Source: 66-474 sp035249175
GTDB lineage: Bacteria > Pseudomonadota > Gammaproteobacteria > Xanthomonadales > Rhodanobacteraceae
Assembly (NCBI GenBank): GCA_035249175.1
Contig: DATFGT010000066.1
Location: 28,606 to 92,605, forward strand
Direction: 5' to 3'
Length of the DNA: 64,000 bases
Notes under the pieces: model-generated
What the model was told of the DNA's origin: nothing
Seen by the model: only the letters and a program-made list of their open reading frames with translations
Database searches by the model: none
Translations under genes and position numbers: made by a program
Shown here: in pieces, positions 16,928 to 25,116 of the stretch
How the letters are laid out: each line of letters starts with the position of its first letter
Position numbering within the stretch: position 1 is the first letter of the stretch

Positions 16928-17461
16928 TTACTTCCTGTGCGATTCGAGCAATGTGCGAAGATCCGCGAACGGATGCGTCACTGCTTCGCCCGGCTCCGCA
17001 GCCTGCGGATGGTCACCGGGCGCGTTCCATTCGCCCTGAAGGACCTCGCTACCTGGCTTTACGGGCACCAGGGGCAAGGCCAACAACAATTCATCCTCGA
17101 TCACCTTGCGCGGCGAGAGCGCGCCGCCTTCCAGCAGCAGCGGCTCGCAATCGCCCGGCAACGCGTCGGCATCCTGCTCTTTCGCCAGCAACCCCAGCCT
17201 GGTATCGACCGCAGCCGGGTACACGAACGATTCGAGCGTGCGTTGGCATTCGAGCGTCAGCCCCGCACTCAACACCACGTGCAATTGCGGACCACCCAAT
17301 ATGCCCTGCTCGAAATCCAGCCGGTAGGCGACTTCGCCGCGGTCGTCCGCCAGCGCCTCGACCAACCGCGGCAATTCCGCGACCGGCAAGATGCCTTCGA
17401 AAGACCGCCGCCCGGCCACCATGCGTTCGGCGTCCACACTCGCTGGCAGGGGCGCGGACAT
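16928..17461 (-). CDS. yceD: YceD, DUF177 23S rRNA accumulation protein
   Basis: This 177-residue cytoplasmic DUF177 protein is required for normal 23S rRNA accumulation. It has the RRSFEGILPV N-terminal strand, the LECQRTLE segment in place of the C-QRC motif of some relatives, and the acidic IEDELLLALPLVP stretch. It begins the rpmF-fab superoperon. The start at 17461 aligns with family members and lies only 9 nt from the -10 box of a consensus promoter, so the mRNA should be leaderless or nearly so. Confidence 0.93.
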   Translation of the reverse strand: MSAPLPASVDAERMVAGRRSFEGILPVAELPRLVEALADDRGEVAYRLDFEQGILGGPQLHVVLSAGLTLECQRTLESFVYPAAVDTRLGLLAKEQDADALPGDCEPLLLEGGALSPRKVIEDELLLALPLVPVKPGSEVLQGEWNAPGDHPQAAEPGEAVTHPFADLRTLLESHRK

Positions 17462-17470
17462 AAGCGGGGA

Positions 17471-17499
17471 ATGCTAAATTCCGCACTGCACAAAGTCAA
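17471..17499 (-). promoter_or_regulatory. Consensus sigma70 promoter of the yceD-rpmF-fab operon
   Basis: On the minus strand TTGACT (17499-17494), a spacer of exactly 17 nt, and TAGCAT (17476-17471) form a near-consensus promoter. The yceD ATG begins 9 nt past the -10 box. With a usual 6-8 nt to the start point, transcription would begin within about 3 nt of the start codon, implying leaderless translation. The -10 box also overlaps the first candidate ATG of the divergent gene. Confidence 0.75.
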
Positions 17500-18034
17500 C
17501 TGGCGAGCACCGCTGCGGCTTGGCCCGTATCATGCTTGCCTCACTCCGCACGCCATTGTACCGGCCACCAATTTGACCGCCCTGCCCGCCACGCTGTTAG
17601 CGATCGTTTTGCCCGCCGTGGTGGCGGTGATCGCCTGCGCCGTCATCGTGTTTCTGCTGGCGCGCCAGATACGCCACCAGCGTGCGATGCGCACCCTGTA
17701 CCTGGAAGCCGACGGCCTGGAACACGACCTCAAGGAATGCCGCTCGCGACTGGCGCGCGCGCATGCCTCGATGTCGATGGGTCCCAATCAGCCCGCGGCC
17801 GGCGAAACCGAGGCGCGTGTGGCGGTCGATGCCGCGCTCCGTGAACTGCTGGCGCACCGGCTGTGGCTGCGCGACGAAGCGGACAACGCCAATCAGCGCG
17901 AGCTGGATGCGGCCGTCAGTGCGATCGGCAAGGCACGCGGGGCGCTGGGCCGGCAATTGCAGGAGCTCGATTCCGCCCAGCGCGCGCTGGAAACCGCGGT
18001 GCGCGAGAAGATCGAGGATCTTGCGCAACGATGA
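17471..18034 (+). CDS. Hypothetical membrane-anchored coiled-coil protein
   Basis: I do not recognise this protein. From the ATG at 17471 it has 187 residues: a non-conserved N-terminal 35, one strong transmembrane helix (ALPATLLAIVLPAVVAVIAC and onward), then a basic RQIRHQR segment and a long charged helix rich in Glu, Arg and Ala that should form a coiled coil, ending in EKIEDLAQR. The start is uncertain because the ATG overlaps the yceD -10 box and has little room for its own promoter; a TTG at 17572 directly before the membrane helix is an alternative. The stop overlaps the maf ATG (ATGA), so the frame is real. Confidence 0.7.
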   Translation: MLNSALHKVNWRAPLRLGPYHACLTPHAIVPATNLTALPATLLAIVLPAVVAVIACAVIVFLLARQIRHQRAMRTLYLEADGLEHDLKECRSRLARAHASMSMGPNQPAAGETEARVAVDAALRELLAHRLWLRDEADNANQRELDAAVSAIGKARGALGRQLQELDSAQRALETAVREKIEDLAQR

Positions 18035-18615
18035 ACGGCCCGAGGATCCTGCTGGCCTCGACCTCGCGCTACCGGGCCGAATTGCTGCGCCGCTTGCTAG
18101 ATCATTTCGAGCAGATCGTGCCCGACTTGGACGAGCAGTCGCTGCCGGACGAGATTCCGGCGGCGCGGGCCCTCCGCCTCGCGGTCGCCAAGGCCACCGC
18201 GGTATCGCGGAAGCAGCCCGATACGCTGGTGATCGGTTCCGACCAGGTCGCGGCACTGGGCGACACGGTGCTCCACAAACCAGGCAACATTGAAAAAGCC
18301 CATCAACAACTGCGCACAAGTAGCGGAAAGACAGTCAATTTCTACACAGGTTTGTGCCTGATCGATGGTCGCAGCGGACGGGCACAGAGGTATACCGACC
18401 ATACGCGCGTGGTCTTCCGCAGGCTTTCCGACGACGAGATCGAACGTTACGTCGCCCGTGAACGCCCGCTCGATTGCGCCGGCAGCTTCAAATCCGAGGG
18501 CGCCGGCATTGCCCTGTTCGACCGCATCGAAAGCGAGGACCCGACAGCCCTCATCGGGCTGCCGCTGATTGCGCTGGGGCGGCTGCTCCGGCAAGCGGGC
18601 GTCTCGATACCTTGA
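18031..18615 (+). CDS. yceF: Maf family nucleotide pyrophosphatase, YceF type
   Basis: This house-cleaning enzyme hydrolyses non-canonical nucleotides; the YceF subgroup prefers m7GTP. The 194-residue protein has the Maf signature STSRYRAELL at 10-19, the conserved DEQ in VPDLDEQSLP, the catalytic Asp region GSDQVA, and the GSFKSEGAGIALFDRI segment. The neighbourhood beside yceD-rpmF matches yceF of E. coli, which supports the YceF subtype over YhdE. The ATG overlaps the upstream stop. Confidence 0.92.
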   Translation: MNGPRILLASTSRYRAELLRRLLDHFEQIVPDLDEQSLPDEIPAARALRLAVAKATAVSRKQPDTLVIGSDQVAALGDTVLHKPGNIEKAHQQLRTSSGKTVNFYTGLCLIDGRSGRAQRYTDHTRVVFRRLSDDEIERYVARERPLDCAGSFKSEGAGIALFDRIESEDPTALIGLPLIALGRLLRQAGVSIP

Positions 18616-18686
18616 ACGACTTCGCGCAGGCGTGACGCTCGCTGCCGTACACTGCCACGACGTTCGACACACGCGCGAAACCCGGC

Positions 18687-19643
18687 ATGGATCAGACCGT
18701 TCCCTCGGACATCACGGCGCCCTCTGACAACTTGTTGCGCCAGCGGCTGGAAAGCGCCATCGCCCAAGTCAACGAGGTGCTGGTCGGCAAAAACCGCGCG
18801 GCGCGGATGGCATTCGCATGTGTTCTCGCCGGCGGGCACCTGCTGGTCGAAGACGTTCCAGGGGTCGGCAAGACCACGCTCGCCCACGCCTTGGCGGCCA
18901 CGCTGGGGCTGACCTTCCGGCGCATCCAGTTCACCTCCGACCTGCTGCCGACCGACATCGTCGGCGTCAGCATTTTCGATCGCGACAGCGGTGCTTTCCA
19001 ATTCCAGCCGGGACCGATCTTCGCGCAACTGCTTCTGGCCGACGAAATCAATCGCGCCACGCCCAAGACCCAGAGCGCATTGCTGGAGGCCATGGCAGAA
19101 GGCCAGGTTACGGTTGATGGCGCGAGCCGTGCCCTGCCGCAGCCGTTTTTTGTGGTCGCCACCCAGAATCCACTGGACATGGCCGGCACGTATCCTTTGC
19201 CCGACTCGCAGCTCGACCGGTTCATGCTTCGCATTGCGCTGGATTATCCCGATGCCGAGGCCGAACGCCGGCTGCTGACGGGCGAGGACCGTTCGGACAT
19301 GGTGGGCCGCCTGCCGCCGCGCCTGTCCGCAACCGACATCATCGCGCTGCGACAGCGGACGCGCGCGATCACCGCCAGTCCGGCCTTGATCGATTACGTG
19401 CAGGGGTTGGTGAACGCCAGTCGCAAGCATCACGACATCCGCACCGGATTGTCGCCGCGTGCAGGGCTTGCGCTGCTGGCGGCTGCGCGCGCATGGGCGC
19501 TGCTGGGCAATCGCGACTACGTGTTGCCGGAAGATGTGCAGGCGGTGTTCGTGGCCATCTCCGGGCATCGCCTGATTCCGGCGCACAACCTTGCCCGCGA
19601 CGCACTGGCACAGGCGCTGCTGGAAACCGTGGCGGTGGAATAG
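18687..19643 (+). CDS. MoxR family AAA+ ATPase
   Basis: This 318-residue AAA+ chaperone-like ATPase has the Walker A motif GVGKTT at about 59-64, Walker B LLADEINRATPKTQSALLEAM, and the PGPIFAQLLL and NPLDMAGTYPLPDSQLDRF segments diagnostic of the MoxR branch. Family members are thought to help metal-ion insertion or the assembly of partner proteins. It starts a three-gene run with DUF58 (4 nt later) and TgpA, the classic MoxR-DUF58-transglutaminase set. Confidence 0.93.
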   Translation: MDQTVPSDITAPSDNLLRQRLESAIAQVNEVLVGKNRAARMAFACVLAGGHLLVEDVPGVGKTTLAHALAATLGLTFRRIQFTSDLLPTDIVGVSIFDRDSGAFQFQPGPIFAQLLLADEINRATPKTQSALLEAMAEGQVTVDGASRALPQPFFVVATQNPLDMAGTYPLPDSQLDRFMLRIALDYPDAEAERRLLTGEDRSDMVGRLPPRLSATDIIALRQRTRAITASPALIDYVQGLVNASRKHHDIRTGLSPRAGLALLAAARAWALLGNRDYVLPEDVQAVFVAISGHRLIPAHNLARDALAQALLETVAVE

Positions 19644-19647
19644 CGCG

Positions 19648-20610
19648 ATGGAAGGCGTCGCGTACCGCGCACCCTTTGCCACCGCAGTGCGCGTACTGAA
19701 CCGCATTCCCGGGCTCGCTCGCGGACGCACGCCGGAAGCGCTACCTGTACGGCTGGACCGCCGCCGCATCTACATCGTCCCCACGCGTGCGGGCTTCGGC
19801 TTCGGATTGCTGCTGGTCGCCATGCTGTTCGGTGCGCTGAATTACCAGAACAATGCCGCGTTGTTGCTGACCTGCATGCTAGGCGCGGCACTGGCCGGCA
19901 GCATGCTGCTGACGTGGCGCGAGCTGCACGACCTGACCTTGCGCTCGCTGCACGCCGGGCACGGTTTCTGTGGCACCCGTCTGCCGCTGCAGCTTGCCTT
20001 CACGGGCGTCCGCCGCAGTCGGCCCGGCCTCACCATCGCGGTGGACGATCTGGAACAACCTTGTCCGTTGCAAGCCGGTGCCGAACGCGCCCACGTAACC
20101 ATGCCCACCGAATGGCGTGGCTGGGTAGAAATGCCGCGCATGCGAATTTCCAGCACGCTGCCGTTCGGGCTTTTTCGTGCGTGGAGCTGGATCACCCCGG
20201 CACAACGCGTGCTGGTGTACCCGCGCATCCTTGCCGAACGGCAACCATCCACACGCACCGACGATCCCAGCGAACGCATAGCCGGGGGCGATGAATTCGC
20301 GGACCTTCGCGAGTACCACCCCGGCGATCCGATCCGGCATGTCGCGTGGAAGGCCAGCGCGCGCCACGAGCATCTGCTGGTGCGAGAATTCGATCGCGCC
20401 GCGCCGGGCCAGCCGCTGCGGTTCGATTGGCATGCCTTGTCGGGCGTCGATCGCGAAACCCGCATTTCGCGCCTCACCGGCTGGGTGTGCGACGCCTATG
20501 CCGCAGCGCACCCATGGATCCTGATCCTGGAGGACCATCATTTGCTCGGTCCCGCCAGCGACACCGCGCACTACCATCGCTGCCTGACCGCGCTCGCGGA
20601 GCTGCCGTGA
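19648..20610 (+). CDS. DUF58 domain protein
   Basis: This 320-residue inner-membrane protein has two adjacent transmembrane helices near residues 50-90 (GFGLLLVAMLFGALNYQNN and a second hydrophobic stretch) and the C-terminal DUF58 block GGDEFADLREYHPGDPIRHV with WKASAR-LLVREFD. DUF58 proteins accompany MoxR and transglutaminase genes and are of unknown molecular role. ATG 19648 is selected because it starts just after the moxR stop; earlier in-frame codons lie within moxR. The stop overlaps the GTG of the next gene. Confidence 0.9.
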   Translation: MEGVAYRAPFATAVRVLNRIPGLARGRTPEALPVRLDRRRIYIVPTRAGFGFGLLLVAMLFGALNYQNNAALLLTCMLGAALAGSMLLTWRELHDLTLRSLHAGHGFCGTRLPLQLAFTGVRRSRPGLTIAVDDLEQPCPLQAGAERAHVTMPTEWRGWVEMPRMRISSTLPFGLFRAWSWITPAQRVLVYPRILAERQPSTRTDDPSERIAGGDEFADLREYHPGDPIRHVAWKASARHEHLLVREFDRAAPGQPLRFDWHALSGVDRETRISRLTGWVCDAYAAAHPWILILEDHHLLGPASDTAHYHRCLTALAELP

Positions 20611-22598
20611 CACACCCCGACGCGCCACCGGGCACGCGCGTGGTTGCGTCCTCACTCGGGTTGCTGCCGTTCACCTTACTGTGCATCACCGTGCTGTGCG
20701 TGCTGGTGGCGCACGCCGCGCACATGCCCGCGTGGTACACGGCCGCGCTGGCGGCAATCCTGGTTGCGCGCTGGTGGCAACGCCGGGGACAACAGCGGCG
20801 TGTGGCGGCGGGGTTGCGCATCGTCATGCTGATCGCCGTACCGGCCACGGTGATCGCCGTATACGGCACGCCACTCGGACGCGAACCCGGCGCCGCGATC
20901 GTATGCGGGTTGCTGGTGCTGAAGGTGCTCGAGAGCGAATCGATGCGCGATGCGCGCATGGCCGTCGGCTTTGCGTGCTTCATCCTGATGAGCGCGCTGC
21001 TGTTCGACCAGTCGCTGGGCTTCACCATCGCCGTGGGCTTGATGCTGCTGCCCGCGCTGGCGACGCTCCGCGCGCTGCAGCCGGGACTGCCCGAATCCGG
21101 CTGGTTGTCGGCGTTCAAGACCGGAACGGTATTGCTCGCAACCAGTCTGCCCGCCGCGCTGCTCGGATTCCTGTTGATCCCTCGCCTGGCCACGCCGTTG
21201 TGGGGCGCGCCGGATCGTGGTGTGGCGCGCACCGGCATCGCCGACCGCATGGCGCCGGGAGACCTGCATTCACTGTTGACCGACAATGCCGTGGCGATGC
21301 GGGTCGGCTTCGATGGTCCGCCGCTGCCGGAAAGCCAGCGCTATTTTCGCGGCATGGTGTTGTGGCAATTCGACGGTCGCGCATGGCAGGCGGGCCCGGC
21401 TGCGCGCCGTCCGTGGCGACCGATACCGGTCGGCGTCCGCGGTCCGGTGACGCATTACGAGGTCACGTTGCTGCCCAGCCATCAGCACTGGATGTTCGCG
21501 CTGGACGCGCCCATCGACAGTCCGGAAGACGCGATCATGGGGCCCGACCACACGTTGTGGTCAACCAAACCCATCGATCAAACCCTCCGCTACCGCGTCG
21601 CGTCTGCCGCCGACTACCGGCTTGCGCCGGAAGGTCTGGACCCCCGCATCCGTGCGGCAGCACTGGAACTTCCGGATGGCTTCGATCCGCGCGCGCGGGC
21701 GCGCGCGGAACGCTGGCGCGCCGCAGCCGGCGCGAACGACATGGCGGTCGTTCGCGATGCACTGGATCTGTTCCACGATGGCGGCTTCGTGTACGACCTC
21801 GATGCGCCGCCGCTCGGCCGCGACAGCATCGACGATTTCCTGTTCGACACCAAAACCGGTTTCTGCGAACACTACGCCAGCGCATTCACGTTCCTGATGC
21901 GTGCCGCGGGCATCCCTGCGCGCGTGGTGATCGGTTATCAGGGCGGCTACTGGAACGACTTCGCGAAATACCTGCTGATCCGCCAATCCGACGCGCACGC
22001 ATGGTCGGAGGTTTGGCTGGCCGGACGCGGCTGGGTACGTGTCGATCCGACTGCCGCGGTCAGCCGCGTGATCCTTGCCAGCACCGGCGGAGCGGCCGAT
22101 GACGTGGGCGGTGGCGGAGGCAATTGGTGGATGCCGTGGCGCAACCGCATGGATGTGGTCAATCGCTGGTGGGGACAAACGGTGGTCGGTTTCGATGCAC
22201 TGTCGCAAAGCCACCTGTTTCGTCCATTCGGCATCGAGCACGCCACCGCCCAGATGCTCGGAGTGGCGCTGGCTGTCACAGTGTTCTTGGCGCTGGGCCT
22301 CGGCGCACTGCTGGCAACGTTGCGTCCGCGAACCAAACCACGTGACACGCTCGCCGCCGCGCACACGCGCCTGCAGCGCAAACTCGCGCGAATCGGCATC
22401 GTCCGCGGCCACGCGGAAGGCCCACGCGATTTCTACCTGCGCACGACGGAGGCGCTGCCGGATTCAGCGGCGGCTCTGCGGGAACTCGCCACCGAATATC
22501 TTTGCCTGCGTTACGCCTTTCCCAAACCGCCGCCTGAACGAACCCGCGAATTCGTGCGCCGCGTGCGTCATTTCCGGCCGGTCCGTGTGGTCAAATAA
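20607..22598 (+). CDS. tgpA: TgpA-like membrane transglutaminase (DUF3488)
   Basis: This 663-residue inner-membrane protein has several N-terminal transmembrane helices (DUF3488), then a periplasmic transglutaminase-like domain, one more helix and a cytoplasmic DUF4129-like tail. The catalytic triad is visible: Cys420 in KTGFCEHYAS, His464 in DAHAWSEVW and Asp480 in VRVDPTAA. P. aeruginosa TgpA has the same layout and is essential there. The start is GTG at 20607, overlapping the DUF58 stop (GTGA). The partners MoxR and DUF58 are upstream in the same operon. Confidence 0.92.
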   Translation: MTHPDAPPGTRVVASSLGLLPFTLLCITVLCVLVAHAAHMPAWYTAALAAILVARWWQRRGQQRRVAAGLRIVMLIAVPATVIAVYGTPLGREPGAAIVCGLLVLKVLESESMRDARMAVGFACFILMSALLFDQSLGFTIAVGLMLLPALATLRALQPGLPESGWLSAFKTGTVLLATSLPAALLGFLLIPRLATPLWGAPDRGVARTGIADRMAPGDLHSLLTDNAVAMRVGFDGPPLPESQRYFRGMVLWQFDGRAWQAGPAARRPWRPIPVGVRGPVTHYEVTLLPSHQHWMFALDAPIDSPEDAIMGPDHTLWSTKPIDQTLRYRVASAADYRLAPEGLDPRIRAAALELPDGFDPRARARAERWRAAAGANDMAVVRDALDLFHDGGFVYDLDAPPLGRDSIDDFLFDTKTGFCEHYASAFTFLMRAAGIPARVVIGYQGGYWNDFAKYLLIRQSDAHAWSEVWLAGRGWVRVDPTAAVSRVILASTGGAADDVGGGGGNWWMPWRNRMDVVNRWWGQTVVGFDALSQSHLFRPFGIEHATAQMLGVALAVTVFLALGLGALLATLRPRTKPRDTLAAAHTRLQRKLARIGIVRGHAEGPRDFYLRTTEALPDSAAALRELATEYLCLRYAFPKPPPERTREFVRRVRHFRPVRVVK

Positions 22599-22634
22599 CT
22601 GCAGAAGGGTTCCAATTTCTCGGAGGCATATGCC

Positions 22635-23237
22635 ATGTCACGTCGCGTCCTGTTCCTTTCCGTGGTAGGTGCAGTGGCTTTGGGCGGTTGCGCCACCATC
22701 CCGCAACCGCTCGCCGGCAACTATGCGCCGGTGACGCTGGACGCCGCGCGCAGCGGCACCGCCGGCGCCAGCCCGGTGCGCTGGGGCGGCGAAATCGTCG
22801 AAACCCAGCCGCGCGAACAGCAAACCTGTTTCTTCGTGCTCGCCGAACCCCTGGATTCGCAGGCACGGCCGAAACAGGGCGAGGAGAGCCTTGGCCGGTT
22901 CGTTGCCTGCAAACAGGGTTTCTATGATCCGGAAATATTCGCCAAGGGCCGCGAAATCACCGTGACCGGCACGCTCGACGGGACCGCCCAGCACAAGATC
23001 GGAGAATTCGATTACACCTACCCCAAGGTCGATGCCAGCAACATATACCTGTGGAAACCGCGTCCCATGTACACGGCGACACCCTACCCCTACGGGCCGT
23101 GGGGTCCATGGGGCGGGTTCTGCGATCCGTTCTGGTCACCCTGGGGCTGTGGCTGGGGTGGACCGGCTTTTTTCCCGCCGCGCGTGATCGTGGTGCCGCG
23201 CCCCGCGCCACCGCCACCGCCACCGAAGAAAGGCTGA
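22635..23237 (+). CDS. Slp family outer-membrane lipoprotein
   Basis: This 200-residue lipoprotein has a signal peptide ending in the lipobox LGGC with Cys19 and an Slp-type domain with RWGGEIVET, a RF-ACKQGFYDPEIF segment and a V-GTLDG strand. The last 60 residues are rich in Pro, Gly and Trp (PWGPWGGFCDPFW) and end in a polyproline run before KKG. Slp proteins are starvation- or stationary-phase-induced outer-membrane lipoproteins. It has its own SD (GGAGG) and ends at a strong hairpin. Confidence 0.9.
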   Translation: MSRRVLFLSVVGAVALGGCATIPQPLAGNYAPVTLDAARSGTAGASPVRWGGEIVETQPREQQTCFFVLAEPLDSQARPKQGEESLGRFVACKQGFYDPEIFAKGREITVTGTLDGTAQHKIGEFDYTYPKVDASNIYLWKPRPMYTATPYPYGPWGPWGGFCDPFWSPWGCGWGGPAFFPPRVIVVPRPAPPPPPPKKG

Positions 23238-23250
23238 CGATGTGTTCACG

Positions 23251-23272
23251 GACGCCCGCGCAAGCGGGCGTC
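23251..23272 (+). terminator. Hairpin terminator after slp gene
   Basis: A 9-bp perfect GC-rich stem (GACGCCCGC with GCGGGCGTC) is closed by a GCAA tetraloop and followed by a short T-containing stretch. It lies in the 54-nt convergent gap between the slp and HIT genes and could serve both strands. The T-tract is poor, so termination may be only partial. Confidence 0.5.
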
Positions 23273-23291
23273 TTCATGCCGGATCGCCGCC

Positions 23292-23639
23292 TCAGGACAT
23301 CCGTTCCGGCATCTGCTTGCCCGCCAGCAAATGCACGTGCAGGTAGAATACGGTCTGCCCGCCGCCGCGGTTGCAGTTGATGACGCAGCGGTAGCCATTT
23401 TCGGCAAAGCCTTCGCGCTTGGCATACGCGGACGCCGCCAGCAGCAGCTTGCCGAGCAAAGGCGCGTCGGCTTCGCTGCAGTCGTTCAAGGTCGGCAGTG
23501 ATTTGTTCTTGGGTATGAACAGCACGTGCACCGGCGTCTGTGGATGGATGTCGCGGAACGCAAGGATGTCGCCATCCTCGTACACGATATCGGCGGGAAT
23601 CTCGCGGCGAATAATTTTGTCGAAAATGGTATCGCTCAC
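23292..23639 (-). CDS. hinT: HIT family protein, HinT-like
   Basis: This 115-residue histidine-triad nucleotide-binding protein has FDKIIRREIPADIVYEDGDILAFRDI at its start, VHVLFIPK, and INCNRGGGQTVFYLHVHLLAG near the end. HinT enzymes hydrolyse AMP-lysine and other phosphoramidates. The first His of the H-x-H-x-H motif is Tyr99 here, while the nucleophile His101 and the last His103 are kept. The codon is clearly TAC. It overlaps the upstream GNAT gene by 4 nt. Confidence 0.92.
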   Translation of the reverse strand: MSDTIFDKIIRREIPADIVYEDGDILAFRDIHPQTPVHVLFIPKNKSLPTLNDCSEADAPLLGKLLLAASAYAKREGFAENGYRCVINCNRGGGQTVFYLHVHLLAGKQMPERMS

Positions 23640-24070
23640 GCGTAATCTCCTTTTTCGATGCGCAGCAGCATGCCCCGCGCGGCGGGCGCCGTCAGCTTGA
23701 AGCCGAACTGCTCGTACAGCCGGTTCGCGGTGCCATCGGCGATCAATCCCACCATGGTGCGCGAATGGGCGCGGGCGTGTACCTGTTCCATCAACGCCCG
23801 CATGATCCGGCGTCCCAGCCCCTGACGTTGCCAGGCCGGCGTGACCGCGATGTCGACCACGAACAAGAACAGGCCGCCGTCGCCGACCACGCGGCCCATG
23901 CCGATCAATTCATCAGCCACACGCACACACACCGAGCACCAGCTTGCACGAAGGCCCTCCCGCGCGCCTTCGGCGCTCATCGCGCTGAGGCCAGCGGCGA
24001 CGCGCAACGCCAAGTATTCTCCCACTGCGGGAATTTCCAGTCGCAGCACGGGTGTTTGATGTATCGACAT
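23636..24070 (-). CDS. GNAT family N-acetyltransferase
   Basis: This 144-residue single-domain acyltransferase uses acetyl-CoA. It shows the GMGRVVGDGGLFLFVVDIAV strands, the acetyl-CoA pyrophosphate-binding loop RQGLGR near 82-87, and the LYEQFGF C-terminal motif. The substrate (amine of a small molecule or protein) cannot be inferred. It lies 6 nt after recR and overlaps the HIT gene by 4 nt, so it belongs to the dnaX-ybaB-recR transcript. Confidence 0.88.
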   Translation of the reverse strand: MSIHQTPVLRLEIPAVGEYLALRVAAGLSAMSAEGAREGLRASWCSVCVRVADELIGMGRVVGDGGLFLFVVDIAVTPAWQRQGLGRRIMRALMEQVHARAHSRTMVGLIADGTANRLYEQFGFKLTAPAARGMLLRIEKGDYA

Positions 24071-24076
24071 GATGCC

Positions 24077-24679
24077 TCACTCCATCGTCAGGCGACTGCC
24101 GAACGCATGCGCCAGTGTGCCGCGGTCCACGTACTCCAGTTCTCCGCCCAGCGGAACGCCATGCGCAAGTCGTGTGGCACGCACGCCGGCGGCGCGTGCG
24201 AGTTGGCCCAGCCAGTGTGCGGTGGCCTCGCCCTCCACGGTGGGATTGGTCGCGATCACCAGCTCGCGCACTTCGCCGTCGCCGAGCCTGCGTGTCAGGA
24301 GCTCGCCGCCGAGTTCGTGCGGACCCATGCCGTCCAGCGGTGACAAGCGCCCCATCAGCACGAAATAGCGACCCCGATAACCAGTGGCCTGTTCGATCGC
24401 AAGCAGATCGGCGGGCGTCTCCACCACGCACAGTAGTGCGGCATCGCGCGAAGGACTCGCGCAAACCGCGCACTCATCCGATTCGCTGAAATTGCGGCAG
24501 GACTTGCAGTGGCCGATGCGCTGCATTGCCTGCTGCAACGATTCGGCCAGGCGCATGCCGCCTTCGCGGTCGCGCTCCAGCAGATGGAACGCCATGCGCT
24601 GCGCACTCTTGGCCCCGACGCCGGGAAGGCAACGCAACGCTTCGATCAGCTCGGCAAGAAGGGTGGATTCCGAAGGCAT
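24077..24679 (-). CDS. recR: Recombination mediator RecR
   Basis: This is a 200-residue subunit of RecFOR, which loads RecA on gapped DNA. The protein has an N-terminal helix-hairpin-helix (LPGVGAKSAQRMAFHLL), a zinc finger with Cys58, 61, 70 and 73, and a Toprim domain with RYFVLMGRLSPLDGMGP. Its position after ybaB and dnaX is the conserved dnaX-ybaB-recR order, but here a 113-nt gap with an inverted repeat separates it from ybaB. Confidence 0.97.
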   Translation of the reverse strand: MPSESTLLAELIEALRCLPGVGAKSAQRMAFHLLERDREGGMRLAESLQQAMQRIGHCKSCRNFSESDECAVCASPSRDAALLCVVETPADLLAIEQATGYRGRYFVLMGRLSPLDGMGPHELGGELLTRRLGDGEVRELVIATNPTVEGEATAHWLGQLARAAGVRATRLAHGVPLGGELEYVDRGTLAHAFGSRLTME

Positions 24680-24723
24680 GTGCAGCGGCTTTCAATGTGG
24701 AAAACAGGAGTCGGGAAACTGGG

Positions 24724-24788
24724 GGCCAGAGTCACTTTTCCGAAGCGTGGTCCGCGTTTGCGAACGAGCTTGGAAAGTGACCCTGACC
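24724..24788. repeat. Inverted repeat between ybaB and recR
   Basis: GGCCAGAGTCACTTTTCC at the left end pairs with GGAAAGTGACCCTGACC at the right, with two substitutions and one extra T, around a 30-nt centre. It resembles other short palindromic intergenic repeats in this window in size, but its sequence family is different. Transcribed, it would form a long hairpin in the dnaX-ybaB-recR mRNA. Confidence 0.7.
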
Positions 24789-24792
24789 CAAT

Positions 24793-25116
24793 TCAGAACG
24801 GCAATTTGAAACCCGGTGGCAAATTCACGCCGGAGCTGACACTCCCGAGTTTCTGCTGGCTGGCTTCGGCGACCTTGTTGACGGCATCGTTGATGGCCGC
24901 CGCGACCATGTCTTCGGCCATCTCCGGATCATCCGTGATCAGCTTGCGGTCGATGCGCACCCGACGCACTTCATGGCGGCCGGTCATGGTGACCTCCGCC
25001 ATGCCGCCGCCGGCGCTACCAGTCACCTCCAGTTTCGCGATTTCTTCCTGCGCGCGCTTCAGGTCTTCCTGCATGCGCTGCGCCTGTTGCATCAGTTGTC
25101 CCAGTTGTCCTTTCAT
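24793..25116 (-). CDS. ybaB: YbaB/EbfC nucleoid-associated protein
   Basis: This 107-residue DNA-binding protein of the YbaB/EbfC family forms a tweezer-like dimer. It starts MKGQLGQLMQQAQRMQEDLKRAQ and contains the GMAEVTMTGRHEVRRV strand pair and the MAEDMVAAAINDAVNKV helix. It is translated from an ATG overlapping the dnaX stop (ATGA). It has the conserved location between dnaX and recR. Confidence 0.96.
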   Translation of the reverse strand: MKGQLGQLMQQAQRMQEDLKRAQEEIAKLEVTGSAGGGMAEVTMTGRHEVRRVRIDRKLITDDPEMAEDMVAAAINDAVNKVAEASQQKLGSVSSGVNLPPGFKLPF

